Of a stretch of 64,000 nt of DNA, positions 41,061-49,013 are shown in pieces; position 1 is the stretch's first letter; every line of letters starts with the position of its first letter. The translations under genes were made by a program, and so were the position numbers. The stretch spans positions 744,001 to 808,000 of the forward strand of contig NZ_CP049862.1 in assembly GCF_011300875.1 (NCBI RefSeq). Reading direction: 5' to 3'. The notes beneath the pieces were generated by a model. The model was not told the origin of the DNA. It made no database searches and saw only the letters and a list, made by a program, of their open reading frames with translations. Origin of the DNA: Sanguibacter sp. HDW7. Its GTDB lineage: Bacteria > Actinomycetota > Actinomycetes > Actinomycetales > Cellulomonadaceae.

Positions 41061-41717
41061 GTGAACGACTCCAGCATCGCGCCCCACCCCTCCGCCGCCG
41101 GACGGACCGACGTCGTCCGCCTCGTCGTCCTCGTCTCGGGGACCGGCTCGAACCTGCGCGCGCTGCTCGACGCGCACGACGACCCCGCCTACGGGGCGCG
41201 CGTCGTCGGAGTCGTCGCGGACCGTCCGGGCATCGGCGGGCTCGACCACGCGCGGGACGCGGGCGTGCCGACGGCCGTCGTGCGCGTCGGCGACTTCGGC
41301 ACGCGCGCGGAGTGGGACGCGGCCCTCACGAAGGCCGTCGCGGTGTTCAGCCCCGACTGGGTCGTCTCGGCGGGCTTCATGAAGATCGTCGGCGAGGCGT
41401 TCCTCGCCCGCTTCGGCGGGCGCACCCTCAACACGCACCCCGCGCTGCTGCCGTCGTACCCGGGCGCGCACGGCGTGCGCGACGCGCTCGCGGGCGGGGC
41501 CCGCGTCACGGGGGCGACGATGCACGTCGTCGACGCCGGCGTCGACACGGGTCCGATCGTCGCGCAGGTCGCGGTCGACGTCACCGACGACGACATCGAG
41601 GAGACGCTGCACGAGCGCATCAAGGTCGTCGAGCGGGCGATGCTCGTCGAGAACGTCGGACGCATCGCGCGCGGCGGCCTCATCGTCGATGGCCGCCGCA
41701 CGCGCATCGGCCGCTGA
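41061..41717 (+). CDS. purN: Phosphoribosylglycinamide formyltransferase
   Basis: Transfers formyl from 10-formyl-tetrahydrofolate to GAR, the third step of purine synthesis. The 218-residue protein has LVSGTGSNLRALLDAH (phosphate loop), SAGFMKIVGEAFL, and the catalytic block NTHPALLPSYPGAHGVRDAL with VTGATMHVVDAGVDTGPI. GTG start; TACCGT (41049-41054) ends 6 nt upstream. In related genomes purH follows directly; here five other genes and four family A hairpins intervene. Confidence 0.95.
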   Translation: MNDSSIAPHPSAAGRTDVVRLVVLVSGTGSNLRALLDAHDDPAYGARVVGVVADRPGIGGLDHARDAGVPTAVVRVGDFGTRAEWDAALTKAVAVFSPDWVVSAGFMKIVGEAFLARFGGRTLNTHPALLPSYPGAHGVRDALAGGARVTGATMHVVDAGVDTGPIVAQVAVDVTDDDIEETLHERIKVVERAMLVENVGRIARGGLIVDGRRTRIGR

Positions 41718-41725
41718 CGCGTTCC

Positions 41726-41774
41726 GACTCGTAGGGCCCCAGCACCGTTCGATGGTGCTGGGGCCCTACGAGTC
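41726..41774. repeat. Family A hairpin, copy 2
   Basis: A perfect 21-bp stem: left arm 41726-41746 begins GACTCGTAGGGCCCCAGC, the right arm 41754-41774 is its complement, and the 7-nt loop is GTTCGAT. It starts 9 nt after the purN stop. The loop is the exact reverse complement of that in copy 5. Confidence 0.9.
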
Positions 41775-41786
41775 ATCCCAGCGAGT

Positions 41787-41850
41787 CGACTCGTAGCGCG
41801 TGTGCACACTGCGTGGGCAGCGTTCGAGTGTGTCGGGATGCTACGAGTCG
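41787..41850. repeat. Family A hairpin, copy 3
   Basis: Arms CGACTCGTAGC (41787-41797) and GCTACGAGTCG (41840-41850) around a 42-nt middle that can pair internally (CACAC...GTGTG) and contains GTTCGA. It lies 13 nt after copy 2. The rest of the gap before 41976 has TAGCGT (41939-41944), a likely -10. Confidence 0.8.
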
Positions 41851-41975
41851 GGGCGGGGTGGCCGGACGGGACCGACCACCCGCCCAGCTCAGCCAGGTCA
41901 GCGCCCTGGCGGTGACCCGCCTACCGTCCGCGACCGGCGTAGCGTGAGCCGCAGACCGACGACCGAAGGAGCACG

Positions 41976-42521
41976 ATGGACGAGAGCCAACTCGCGCCCG
42001 GTGAACTGCTGCTGCGCCTTGCGGCGCTCGAACGCGGTCAGGCCGAGCCCGTCGTCGTGGCCGTCGACGTCGGTGAGGCGGTGCCGGACCACGCACGTGG
42101 CTCGATCGCGACCCTCGCGCTCGTCGGAGGCCGCACCGTCGTCGTCCCTCTGGTGGTGAGCGACGCCGGGCTCGAGGCGGCGGTGTCCGGTGCACTGGGT
42201 CCGGTGGCGCCGCGCGTGTGGACGCCGAAGCGGTTCCCGAAGGAGCCGATCACGCCGCGCGAGAAGTGGGTCGAGCTGCTCGACGACCTCGGCGGCTGGT
42301 ACGAGATGCTCGGCCGCATGCGTCCTGGGCTGGGGCTCGCGGCGATCCGTCGGGATGTCGTGCTGCGTGCGGGAGCGGTCGCGCGGGTCACGGTGACGGA
42401 CGGTCGCCGGAGTGCGGTGACGGAGGTGCCGCTGGACGACGGGCTCCTCGTCGTCGGTCTCCCCGACGATCTCGCGACGTCGTTCGACGCTCTCGCAACC
42501 CCCGACCCCCTCGACTCGTAG
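41976..42521 (+). CDS. Hypothetical protein flanked by hairpin repeats
   Basis: A soluble 181-residue protein of no recognised family. It contains a central basic/aromatic stretch (RVWTPKRFPKEPITPREKWV then ELLDDLGGWYEML) and beta-rich flanks (VVVAVDVGEAV, AVARVTVTDGRRSAVTEVPL). AAGGAG lies 7 nt before the ATG and TAGCGT 32 nt upstream, so it looks expressed. Its last two residues and stop codon (GAC TCG TAG) are supplied by the left arm of hairpin copy 4. Two family A hairpins lie on each side. Confidence 0.65.
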   Translation: MDESQLAPGELLLRLAALERGQAEPVVVAVDVGEAVPDHARGSIATLALVGGRTVVVPLVVSDAGLEAAVSGALGPVAPRVWTPKRFPKEPITPREKWVELLDDLGGWYEMLGRMRPGLGLAAIRRDVVLRAGAVARVTVTDGRRSAVTEVPLDDGLLVVGLPDDLATSFDALATPDPLDS

Positions 42522-42582
42522 CGTCCCTGCACGCTCCCGCGCACGCGGTGTGCGCGGCGGAGTGTGCAACGGTGCTACGAGT
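42512..42582. repeat. Family A hairpin, copy 4 (overlaps a stop codon)
   Basis: Left arm CGACTCGTAGC (42512-42522) contains the TAG stop of the hypothetical gene at 42519-42521; right arm GCTACGAGT (42574-42582). The middle pairs further: TGCACGCTCC against GGAGTGTGCA. Confidence 0.8.
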
Positions 42583-42595
42583 AGCCAGAGGGTTT

Positions 42596-42646
42596 CGACT
42601 CGTAGGCCCTCAGCACCATCGAACGGTGCTGAGGGCCTACGAGTCG
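42596..42646. repeat. Family A hairpin, copy 5
   Basis: A perfect 22-bp stem: left arm 42596-42617 (starts CGACTCGTAGGCCCTCAG), right arm 42625-42646, loop ATCGAAC. It is the inverse orientation of copy 2. It lies 47 nt beyond the ferritin stop and can terminate both convergent transcripts. Confidence 0.9.
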
Positions 42647-42693
42647 TTCTCGGAAGGTGCTGCGGCGTGCTGCGCTGCAGCGGGGAGCCGGGG

Positions 42694-43212
42694 TCAGTCC
42701 GTCGCGGCGGCCGGGTCCGTGCCCGGGCGCGAGCCGAGCTGGTCGTCGATGCGCAGCAGACCGGAGCCGTCGTCCCCGACGAGGCGCAGGCGGCCGAGGA
42801 TCTCCCCGACGCTCGCCTCCTCCTCGACCTGCTCGTCGATGAACCAGTGGAGCAGAGGGACGACGTCGATCTCGCCGACCTCGTGCGCGAGGCGGTAGAG
42901 GTTGCGGATGGACTCCGAGACCTTCTTCTCGTGGGCGAGGGACGCCTCGAAGCACTTGACGACGCTCGACGTGTCGATGATGGGCGACGCGATCGCGCCG
43001 ATCTGCGGCGCGAGACCGCGGTCGGTCGCGTGCGCGGTGAACTTCGCGGCGTGGACGCGCTCCTCGTCGGACTGCAGGCGCATCCAGCGCGCCATGCCCG
43101 GCAGGTCGTGGTCCTCGAGGGCGATCGAGAGCTGGAGGTAGGCGATCGACGACTCGAGCTCGAGCGTGATCTGGTCGGCGAGGGCGGCGGCGAAACGCGG
43201 GTCGATGCTCAT
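42694..43212 (-). CDS. Ferritin
   Basis: Iron-storage protein of 172 residues that oxidises Fe(II) and stores Fe(III) in a 24-mer shell. Ferroxidase ligands are seen in ITLELESSIAYLQLSIALED and SDEERVHAAKFTAHATDRG (EExxH), with later FIDEQVEEEASVGEIL. It is non-haem FtnA type. The start at 43212 (MSIDPRF) is the point where ferritin homology begins; the frame remains open upstream only over non-conserved sequence. Confidence 0.93.
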   Translation of the reverse strand: MSIDPRFAAALADQITLELESSIAYLQLSIALEDHDLPGMARWMRLQSDEERVHAAKFTAHATDRGLAPQIGAIASPIIDTSSVVKCFEASLAHEKKVSESIRNLYRLAHEVGEIDVVPLLHWFIDEQVEEEASVGEILGRLRLVGDDGSGLLRIDDQLGSRPGTDPAAATD

Positions 43213-43262
43213 AGGTCGACGGTAGTCGTCGTCCGCCGCCCGCGCGAGGAGGTCCGTGCTGC

Positions 43263-44213
43263 TCACCGGGCACGGACGTCGTCGCGCCACCAGGCGATCG
43301 TCGCGTCGGCGATCGTCTCCCACGGGGTTGGCGCGAGCCCGAGCACGGCCTCGCTGCGGGTCGAGTCGAGGATCCACGGGGCGTCGTGCTGGTGGGCGAC
43401 GCGCCCGAGCTCGCGCATCATCGGCACGACGAGCCCCACGGCGCGGACGGCGGTGCTGGGCAGGGCGGAGATCGTCGGGAGAGGGACGTCGGCCGCGGTC
43501 GCGAACCGCGCGGCGAGCTCACGGAACGTGAGCGGCTCCGGGCTCGGCGCGTGCCAGGCGTGGCCCCAGGCCGCGTCGGTCGTTGCGGCGGCGATCATCG
43601 CGTCGGCGAGGTCGGGCAGGTAGGTCCAGGAGTGCGGGGCGTCGGCGGAGCCGATGGGTCGCAGCGTGCGGCCGGCGAGGAGGGGTGCGACGAGGCGTTC
43701 GCCGGCGTGCGCGGTGGCGCGGGCGAGGGGGCCGACGTAGTCGGACCCGCGGATCTCGGTGACGCGGAGGTCGCCGGCCTCGTGCCGGGCGAGCGCGGCG
43801 CGCCAGACGTCGGCGCGGGTGCGGCCCTTGGCCTCGGTCGCGACGAGCGGGTGGTCCTCGGTCATGGGGCCGGTGGGGCGGCCGTAGGCGTAGAGGTTGC
43901 CGGCGAGGACGACGTCGGCGCCCGCGCGGGCGGAGGCGTCGAGGATGCTCGCCGTGAGGGTCGGCCACGTCTGCGGCCAGCGGTGGTAGGGCGGGTTGGC
44001 GCAGACGTGGACGACGCCTGCTCCCCGGATGGCGGCGAGCAGGGCGGTCGGGTCGGACGCGTCGGCGCGGACTTGTTCGACGTCGGGGGCGCCGTCGGTC
44101 GAGGCTCCGGAGCGGGTGACGACGCGGACGTCGTGCCCTGCCTCGAGGAGGCGGCGGGAGAGGGTCGCGCCGACAGGTCCGTGGCCGAGGACGGCGTGGA
44201 GGGTGGTGGTCAT
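43263..44213 (-). CDS. NAD-dependent epimerase/dehydratase family protein
   Basis: A 316-residue short-chain-type Rossmann protein. The dinucleotide loop is VLGHGPVGATLSRRLLEAGH, the acidic residue follows the second strand, and the atypical catalytic region is NLYAYGRPTGPMTEDHP (YxxxK not clear). The later block SWTYLPDLADAMIAAAT is typical of extended SDRs acting on nucleotide sugars or as NmrA-like sensors. The substrate is unknown. It is divergent from a TetR regulator, with four repeats between them, so it is probably the regulated target. Confidence 0.85.
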   Translation of the reverse strand: MTTTLHAVLGHGPVGATLSRRLLEAGHDVRVVTRSGASTDGAPDVEQVRADASDPTALLAAIRGAGVVHVCANPPYHRWPQTWPTLTASILDASARAGADVVLAGNLYAYGRPTGPMTEDHPLVATEAKGRTRADVWRAALARHEAGDLRVTEIRGSDYVGPLARATAHAGERLVAPLLAGRTLRPIGSADAPHSWTYLPDLADAMIAAATTDAAWGHAWHAPSPEPLTFRELAARFATAADVPLPTISALPSTAVRAVGLVVPMMRELGRVAHQHDAPWILDSTRSEAVLGLAPTPWETIADATIAWWRDDVRAR

Positions 44214-44235
44214 GGGGGCTCCTCGAACGAAGTGT

Positions 44236-44319
44236 GAGCGGTGCTCTCTGTTGTGAGCAATGCTCGCTCAGCTGTGGCGGCGCGGTCAAGAGCAGTGCTC
44301 TCGTTGCGGAGCGGTGCTC
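44236..44319. promoter_or_regulatory. Four-copy operator array, epimerase/TetR
   Basis: Four 11-bp near-palindromes GAGCrrTGCTC: 44236-44246 (GAGCGGTGCTC), 44255-44265 (GAGCAATGCTC), 44290-44300 (GAGCAGTGCTC) and 44309-44319 (GAGCGGTGCTC). The two outer pairs each have 19-bp spacing and the inner step is 35 bp. They fill the 125-nt divergent gap, so they probably bind the TetR protein and control both genes. Confidence 0.75.
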
Positions 44320-44338
44320 AGTCGCGAGACCATGCGGC

Positions 44339-45127
44339 ATGCCCTCCACGCCCCGCACCGCACGCGAGCGCGCCCGGGCCGCCGTCATGGCGGACCTCCT
44401 CGTCGCAGCCCGCGCGCGCCTCGCCGCCGACGGCCCCGCCGGGCTCTCGCTCCGCGCCATCGCCCGCGACCTCGGCATGGTCTCCTCCGCCGTCTACCGC
44501 TACGTGCCCTCCCGCGACGCGCTCCTCACGCTCCTCGTCATCGACGCCTACGACGCGGTCGGCGACGCCGTCGAGCACGCCCACGCGACCTCGCGCGCCG
44601 CCGGGCACACCCCCGCGCGCACCTGGCTCGAGGTCGCGCGCGCCTTCCGCATGTGGGCGCTGGGCGACCGCAGCGCGTTCGAGCTCGTCTACGGCACTCC
44701 CGTCCGCGCGTACGAGGCCCCGCAGGACACCGTGCGCGCCGCGATCCGGCTCTGGCTCGTCCTCGCCGCCGTGCTCGACGCCGGCCTCGCCGACGGCACG
44801 CTCGACCCCGCCGGCCCCGAGCTCACGCCCGACGCCGTCGCCCGCACCGTCACGCCCATGACGTTCGCCCACGCGGGCCTCGGCCCCGACGCCCCCCACA
44901 AGCAGCCCGAGGCCGCCGCCGCCGTCGCGCGCTCCCTCACCCTCTTCGCGGGCCTCGTCGGAGCCGTCTCCGCCGAGCTCTTCGCCCACACGCGGGGCGT
45001 CGCCGCGGACGACGGGCACGCGTACGACGTCACCGTCGCGACCCTCGCCGCAGGCGTCGGCCTGCGCGTCGACCCTGCTGATCTCGACGCTGCCGATGCC
45101 GACCCTGGGAGCGCCCCGCAGGCGTGA
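44339..45127 (+). CDS. TetR-family transcriptional regulator
   Basis: A 262-residue repressor. The N-terminal helix-turn-helix is ARLAADGPAGLSLRAIARDLG then MVSSAVYRYVPSRDALL (residues about 20-60). The C-terminal ligand domain (WLEVARAFRMWALGDRSAFELVYG) looks like the TetR_C_33/WHG type. The ATG at 44339 places the DNA-binding domain at the usual distance; an upstream extension would read through the repeat array. It is divergent from the epimerase gene. Confidence 0.92.
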   Translation: MPSTPRTARERARAAVMADLLVAARARLAADGPAGLSLRAIARDLGMVSSAVYRYVPSRDALLTLLVIDAYDAVGDAVEHAHATSRAAGHTPARTWLEVARAFRMWALGDRSAFELVYGTPVRAYEAPQDTVRAAIRLWLVLAAVLDAGLADGTLDPAGPELTPDAVARTVTPMTFAHAGLGPDAPHKQPEAAAAVARSLTLFAGLVGAVSAELFAHTRGVAADDGHAYDVTVATLAAGVGLRVDPADLDAADADPGSAPQA

Positions 45128-45171
45128 CGGGCGTCTCAGCCCCGGATCGGTGCGGCCCGCTAGGATGGTTC

Positions 45172-45254
45172 CGGTCGTGACTGGCGCAGGTGGGGTGAAC
45201 CACCGGGGAGCGGCCGAGGTTCGCGTCGAGGTACGCCGCCCGCCTGGGCGTCCC
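45172..45254 (+). ncRNA. ZTP (pfl) riboswitch upstream of purH
   Basis: The 5' region of purH has the conserved elements of the ZTP/pfl motif in order: GGTCGTGACTGGCG, then GGTGGGGTGAACCACCGGGG with AGCGGCC after it (closing the first helix), a variable linker, and CCGCCCGCCTGGGCG near the 3' end. ZTP riboswitches sense 5-aminoimidazole-4-carboxamide ribotide triphosphate, which rises when 10-formyl-tetrahydrofolate is short, and switch on purine and folate genes. PurH uses that folate, so the fit is good. TAGGAT at 45161-45166 is a likely -10 just upstream. Confidence 0.9.
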
Positions 45255-45291
45255 GGCACACCCGCCGTCCGCGAACCCCGAGGAGCCCCTC

Positions 45292-46911
45292 ATGTCCGCC
45301 GCCCACACCCCCGCCCCCGCGCTCGCGGACGACGCCCGCCGCCCAGTGCGCCGCGCCCTCGTCTCCGTCTACGACAAGACCGGTCTCATCGACCTCGCCC
45401 GCGCTCTCGCGGACGCGGGCGTCGAGATCGTCTCGACCGGCTCGACCGCCGGCACGATCGCCGCCGCGGGCATCGCCGTCACGGGCGTCGAGGAGCTCAC
45501 GGGCTTCCCCGAGTGCCTCGAGGGCCGCGTCAAGACGCTCCACCCGCGCGTCCACGCGGGCATCCTCGCGGACACCCGCAAGCGAGACCACCTCGCGCAG
45601 CTCGACGAGCTGGGCGTCGTGCCCTTCGAGCTCGTCGTCGTCAACCTCTACCCGTTCACGGCGACCGTCGCGTCGGGCGCGAGCCCCGACGAGTGCGTCG
45701 AGCAGATCGACATCGGCGGCCCCACGATGGTGCGTGCGGCCGCGAAGAACCACCCGTCGGTTGCCGTCGTCACGGACCCTGCGCAGTACGGCTCGGTCGT
45801 CGCGGCGCTCGGCGCGGGCGGCTTCACGTACGCCGAGCGCAAGGCGCTCGCGACCGCCGCGTTCATCCACACGGCGTCGTACGACGTCGCGGTCGCGTCG
45901 TGGATGGGCTCGGTCGTCTCTCCGACGGACGCGGTCGAGGTCGACGGCGAGCAGGTCTCGACGGGCTTCCCGTCGTGGATGGGCGGCACGTGGACGCGCG
46001 CGGACGTCCTGCGCTACGGCGAGAACCCGCACCAGCGCGCCGCGCTCTACGTCGACGGCTCCACGGACGGGCTCGCGCAGGCCACGCAGCTGCACGGCAA
46101 GGCCATGAGCTACAACAACTACGTCGACGCCGACGCCGCGTGGCGCGCCGCGCACGACCACGGCGAGCAGCCGACGGTCGCGATCATCAAGCACGCCAAC
46201 CCGTGCGGCATCGCGGTCGGCACCGACATCGCCGACGCGCACGCCAAGGCGCACGCGTGCGACCCGCTGTCCGCGTTCGGCGGCGTCATCGCGCTCAACG
46301 ACGTCGTCTCGCCGCAGGCCGCGCGCCAGATCGCGGAGGTCTTCACCGAGGTCGTCGTTGCACCCGGCTTCGAGCCCGAGGCCCTCGACATCCTTCGCGC
46401 CAAGAAGAACGTGCGCCTCCTGCTCGTCGACGCGGCGCCGTCCGCGCCCGTCGAGACGCGCCCCATCTCGGGCGGGATGCTCGTCCAGGCAGTCGACCGC
46501 CTCGACGCGGCGGGCGACGACCCGACGACGTGGACGCTCGCGACCGGCGAGGCCGCCGACGACGCGACGCTCGCGGACCTCGCGTTCGCGTGGCGCGCGG
46601 TGCGTGCCGTGAAGTCGAACGCGATCCTCCTCGCGACCGGTGGGGCTTCGGTCGGCGTCGGCATGGGCCAGGTCAACCGTGTCGACTCGTGCCGCCTCGC
46701 GGTCGAGCGTGCGGGCGAGCGTGCGGCCGGGTCCGTCGCCGCGTCGGACGCGTTCTTCCCGTTCGCCGACGGCCTCCAGGTCCTGCTCGACGCCGGCGTG
46801 CGCGCCGTCGTCCAGCCGGGCGGGTCCGTGCGCGACGACGAGGTCATCGCCGCCGCGGCAGCCGCCGGGGTGACGCTCTACCTCACGGGCACGCGCCACT
46901 TCGCGCACTGA
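45292..46911 (+). CDS. purH: Bifunctional AICAR formyltransferase/IMP cyclohydrolase
   Basis: Carries out the last two steps to IMP: formylation of AICAR with 10-formyl-tetrahydrofolate, then ring closure. The 539-residue protein has the N-terminal MGS-like IMP cyclohydrolase domain ([42 protein letters not shown]). The AICARFT domain follows ([34 protein letters not shown]). The ATG at 45292 follows CGAGGAGCC. Expression should be set by the ZTP riboswitch in its leader. A hairpin terminator follows. Confidence 0.97.
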   Translation: MSAAHTPAPALADDARRPVRRALVSVYDKTGLIDLARALADAGVEIVSTGSTAGTIAAAGIAVTGVEELTGFPECLEGRVKTLHPRVHAGILADTRKRDHLAQLDELGVVPFELVVVNLYPFTATVASGASPDECVEQIDIGGPTMVRAAAKNHPSVAVVTDPAQYGSVVAALGAGGFTYAERKALATAAFIHTASYDVAVASWMGSVVSPTDAVEVDGEQVSTGFPSWMGGTWTRADVLRYGENPHQRAALYVDGSTDGLAQATQLHGKAMSYNNYVDADAAWRAAHDHGEQPTVAIIKHANPCGIAVGTDIADAHAKAHACDPLSAFGGVIALNDVVSPQAARQIAEVFTEVVVAPGFEPEALDILRAKKNVRLLLVDAAPSAPVETRPISGGMLVQAVDRLDAAGDDPTTWTLATGEAADDATLADLAFAWRAVRAVKSNAILLATGGASVGVGMGQVNRVDSCRLAVERAGERAAGSVAASDAFFPFADGLQVLLDAGVRAVVQPGGSVRDDEVIAAAAAAGVTLYLTGTRHFAH

Positions 46912-46920
46912 GCCACTCAT

Positions 46921-46965
46921 CGACGACGGCCCTCCCGCGCACCGCGCGCGGGAGGGCTGTCGTCG
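46921..46965 (+). terminator. Terminator of purH
   Basis: A 20-bp stem with one G-U pair: arms 46921-46940 (starts CGACGACGGCCCTCC) and 46946-46965, loop ACCGC. It begins 9 nt after the purH stop. Confidence 0.88.
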
Positions 46966-47051
46966 TCGCGGAGGCGTTGCCGTTGAGTCATCGCCGTTGA
47001 GTCGTTGCCGTGGAGCCGCAGCCGCGGCGCCCTCCCTGCTGGCGCCGAAGT

Positions 47052-47346
47052 GGCTCGATAGCCTATCCGTGCGTGTGAGGTGGCCCGATCGGCTATCGAG
47101 CCATGAGCACCATCGTTCGATAGCCGATCCGTACGTGTGACGTGGTCGGATCGCCTATCGAGGAGCGCTGGGGTGGGTGGGGCTGGGCTAGGGCCCAAGG
47201 GGAGGTGCTCGATAGCCGATCCGTACGTGGGAGCTGTCCGGATCGCCTATCGAGGAGCGCGATCGTGGACCGGGCCAGGTGGGTGGCCGAAGGGGTGGTG
47301 CTCGATAGCTGATCCGTACGTGTGACGTGGTCGGATCGGCTATCGG
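47052..47346. repeat. Family B hairpin array, four units
   Basis: Four related 45-51 bp inverted-repeat units: B1 47052-47102, B2 47117-47161, B3 47208-47254, B4 47301-47346. Typical arms are CTCGATAGCCGATCC and GGATCGCCTATCGAG. B1 arms are perfect; B2 and B3 share the same single internal mismatch. The loops also agree (GTACGTGTGACGTGG in B2 and B4). The two 46-bp spacers (B2-B3, B3-B4) resemble each other at both ends (GAGGAGCGC... and ...AAGGGGnGGTGCTCGATAG), so the repeat unit is about 92 bp. The array lies in the 493-nt gap between convergent purH and a reductase gene; no gene is seen there. Confidence 0.85.
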
Positions 47347-47404
47347 AACACTGGCGAAGGTGGGGCGCAGGGGCCGGGGGCTCAGCGCAGGGGCGCTGGG
47401 ATGG

Positions 47405-48907
47405 TCAACGCAGAGGGAGCGTCGGGTCCGCAGCGCGGACCGGGTCGAGGCGGGGGAGCGACGGCGCGCGGAAGAGGCGGCGGGCAGCCGCGACGTCGCG
47501 CGGACGGTCGACGACGAGGATCCCCGCGAGGGCGCGCAGGCCGTCGTCGTGCGTCGCGCTCGCTTCGTGCGTCGCGCCCGCGTCGTGCAGCGAGTCCGGG
47601 TCGTGCAGAGCGCCCGCGTCGGGCAGCTCCGCATCGGGCAGATCCGTGCCCGACGGTTCCGTGCTCGACGCCTCCCCGCTCGACGGACCTTCGCCGACGA
47701 ACCACAGCGCCGCCCATCCCTCGTCGCCTGCAGGGTCGCCGCGCAGGACGGGAACGGTGCCAGAGGGGCGCTCGCCGAACATCGCGACCTCGTGCCCGAG
47801 CATCGTCGAGAAGACGTACGGCACGGGGTCGGCGAGCACGGCGGTCGGGTCGAGCAACGCGCGGACCGCGAGGTCGGGCGTCGTGAGCGCAGCGTCCCAG
47901 TGCCCGCTGCGGACGAGGCCGCGGTGCGAGACCCGGACGGCGGCATCACCCACGACGCGGACGCGGGCGAGCGGCCCCGACGTCGCCGTCACGTACGGGT
48001 CGGCCGTCGAGAGCGACCCGAGGTCGAGACCATCGGGCACCTCGCCGACGGCGAGCGGGCGCATGCCGCTGTCGACGACGACGTCGCCGTCAAACATCGT
48101 CGCGAGCATGCCAGTGAGCGACCCGTCGGGCAGGGGAGCCGGCCGTGCACCGACGGCCGCGAGCACGACGTCGGCGTCGAACCTGCGTCCGTCGGTGAGG
48201 ATGACGCCGTCGGGCTCGACGGCTGCGACCGCCGTCTCCGTCAGCAGCGTCACGCCCGCCGCCGCGAACCACGGGGCGACGAGCGCACCGTCGGAGCCGA
48301 GCGCGGACGCGAGCGGGAACGGGGCGGCCTCGACGACCGTGACGTCGGCACCCGCCGCTGCCGCGACCCCCGCGACCTCCGAGCCGATCCACCCGGCGCC
48401 GATGCACACGAGCCGCGGCCGCTCGCGCCCGCCGAGCAGCGCGCGCAGCCGGACGGCGTCGTCGTGCGTGTGGAGCGTGAGCGCGTGCTCCCACCCCGGG
48501 ACGGTGCGGGCGCGTGACCCGGTCGCGAGGACGACGGCGTCGACGACGAGCTCGTCGTCCGTGCCGTCGGAGCCCGTCGGCACGAGCGCTGCCCGGAACT
48601 GCTCGCCGTCGATGTCGATCCGCGTGACCCTGGTCCCGAGCAGCGCGTCCACGTCGAGCGCTCGGAGGTCGATGCCGAGGTCCTCGCCGAGGTCGACGTG
48701 CCAGCCGTCGTCGAGCAGGTGCTTCGACAGCGGCGGCCGGTCGTACGCAGCGTGCGGCTCCTCGCCGACGAGGTGCACCGGGCCCGCGTGACCGTGCTCG
48801 CGGAGCAGCGCCGCGGTCCGGAGCCCCGCGAGACCTGCGCCGACGACGAGCACCGACGCGTCGGACGGCAAGGGGGCTGCAGGCTCGAACAGGTGCGTCT
48901 CGGTCAC
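47405..48907 (-). CDS. FAD-dependent pyridine nucleotide-disulphide oxidoreductase
   Basis: A 500-residue ferredoxin-reductase-like flavoprotein. The FAD fold is VLVVGAGLAGLRTAALLREH, followed by EEPHAAYDRPPLSK (typical of ferredoxin/rubredoxin reductases) and the NAD fold VCIGAGWIGSEVAGVAAAAG. The C-terminal third is unusual, with an acidic Ser/Glu/Asp/His stretch (DAELPDAGALHDPDSLHDAG then ATHEASATHDD) inserted before the final helix. The GTG start at 48907 places the FAD motif near residue 20. No ferredoxin or P450 partner is adjacent, so the electron acceptor is unknown. Confidence 0.88.
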   Translation of the reverse strand: MTETHLFEPAAPLPSDASVLVVGAGLAGLRTAALLREHGHAGPVHLVGEEPHAAYDRPPLSKHLLDDGWHVDLGEDLGIDLRALDVDALLGTRVTRIDIDGEQFRAALVPTGSDGTDDELVVDAVVLATGSRARTVPGWEHALTLHTHDDAVRLRALLGGRERPRLVCIGAGWIGSEVAGVAAAAGADVTVVEAAPFPLASALGSDGALVAPWFAAAGVTLLTETAVAAVEPDGVILTDGRRFDADVVLAAVGARPAPLPDGSLTGMLATMFDGDVVVDSGMRPLAVGEVPDGLDLGSLSTADPYVTATSGPLARVRVVGDAAVRVSHRGLVRSGHWDAALTTPDLAVRALLDPTAVLADPVPYVFSTMLGHEVAMFGERPSGTVPVLRGDPAGDEGWAALWFVGEGPSSGEASSTEPSGTDLPDAELPDAGALHDPDSLHDAGATHEASATHDDGLRALAGILVVDRPRDVAAARRLFRAPSLPRLDPVRAADPTLPLR

Positions 48908-49013
48908 GACCCCACCGTAGTCGCGGGTCACGTGCACGTCGGGGTGGCGTGCGGCACAGCTGCACCGTGGGACGCGGGTAGGCTCGGACGTCGTGACGTC
49001 ACGAGGAGGACCG

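Noticed and set aside
41741-41759. tRNA T-arm-like hairpin AGCACC-GTTCGAT-GGTGCT
   Set aside because: GTTCGA recalls the T-loop, but the loop register is shifted by one base and no acceptor, D or anticodon stem surrounds it.
45172-45254. Plain hairpin terminator of tetR
   Set aside because: The conserved blocks and order match the ZTP riboswitch far better than a simple stem.
47052-47346. CRISPR array
   Set aside because: The repeats are themselves long hairpins with conserved loops, the spacers resemble each other and have unequal length (14, 46, 46 bp), and no cas gene is near.
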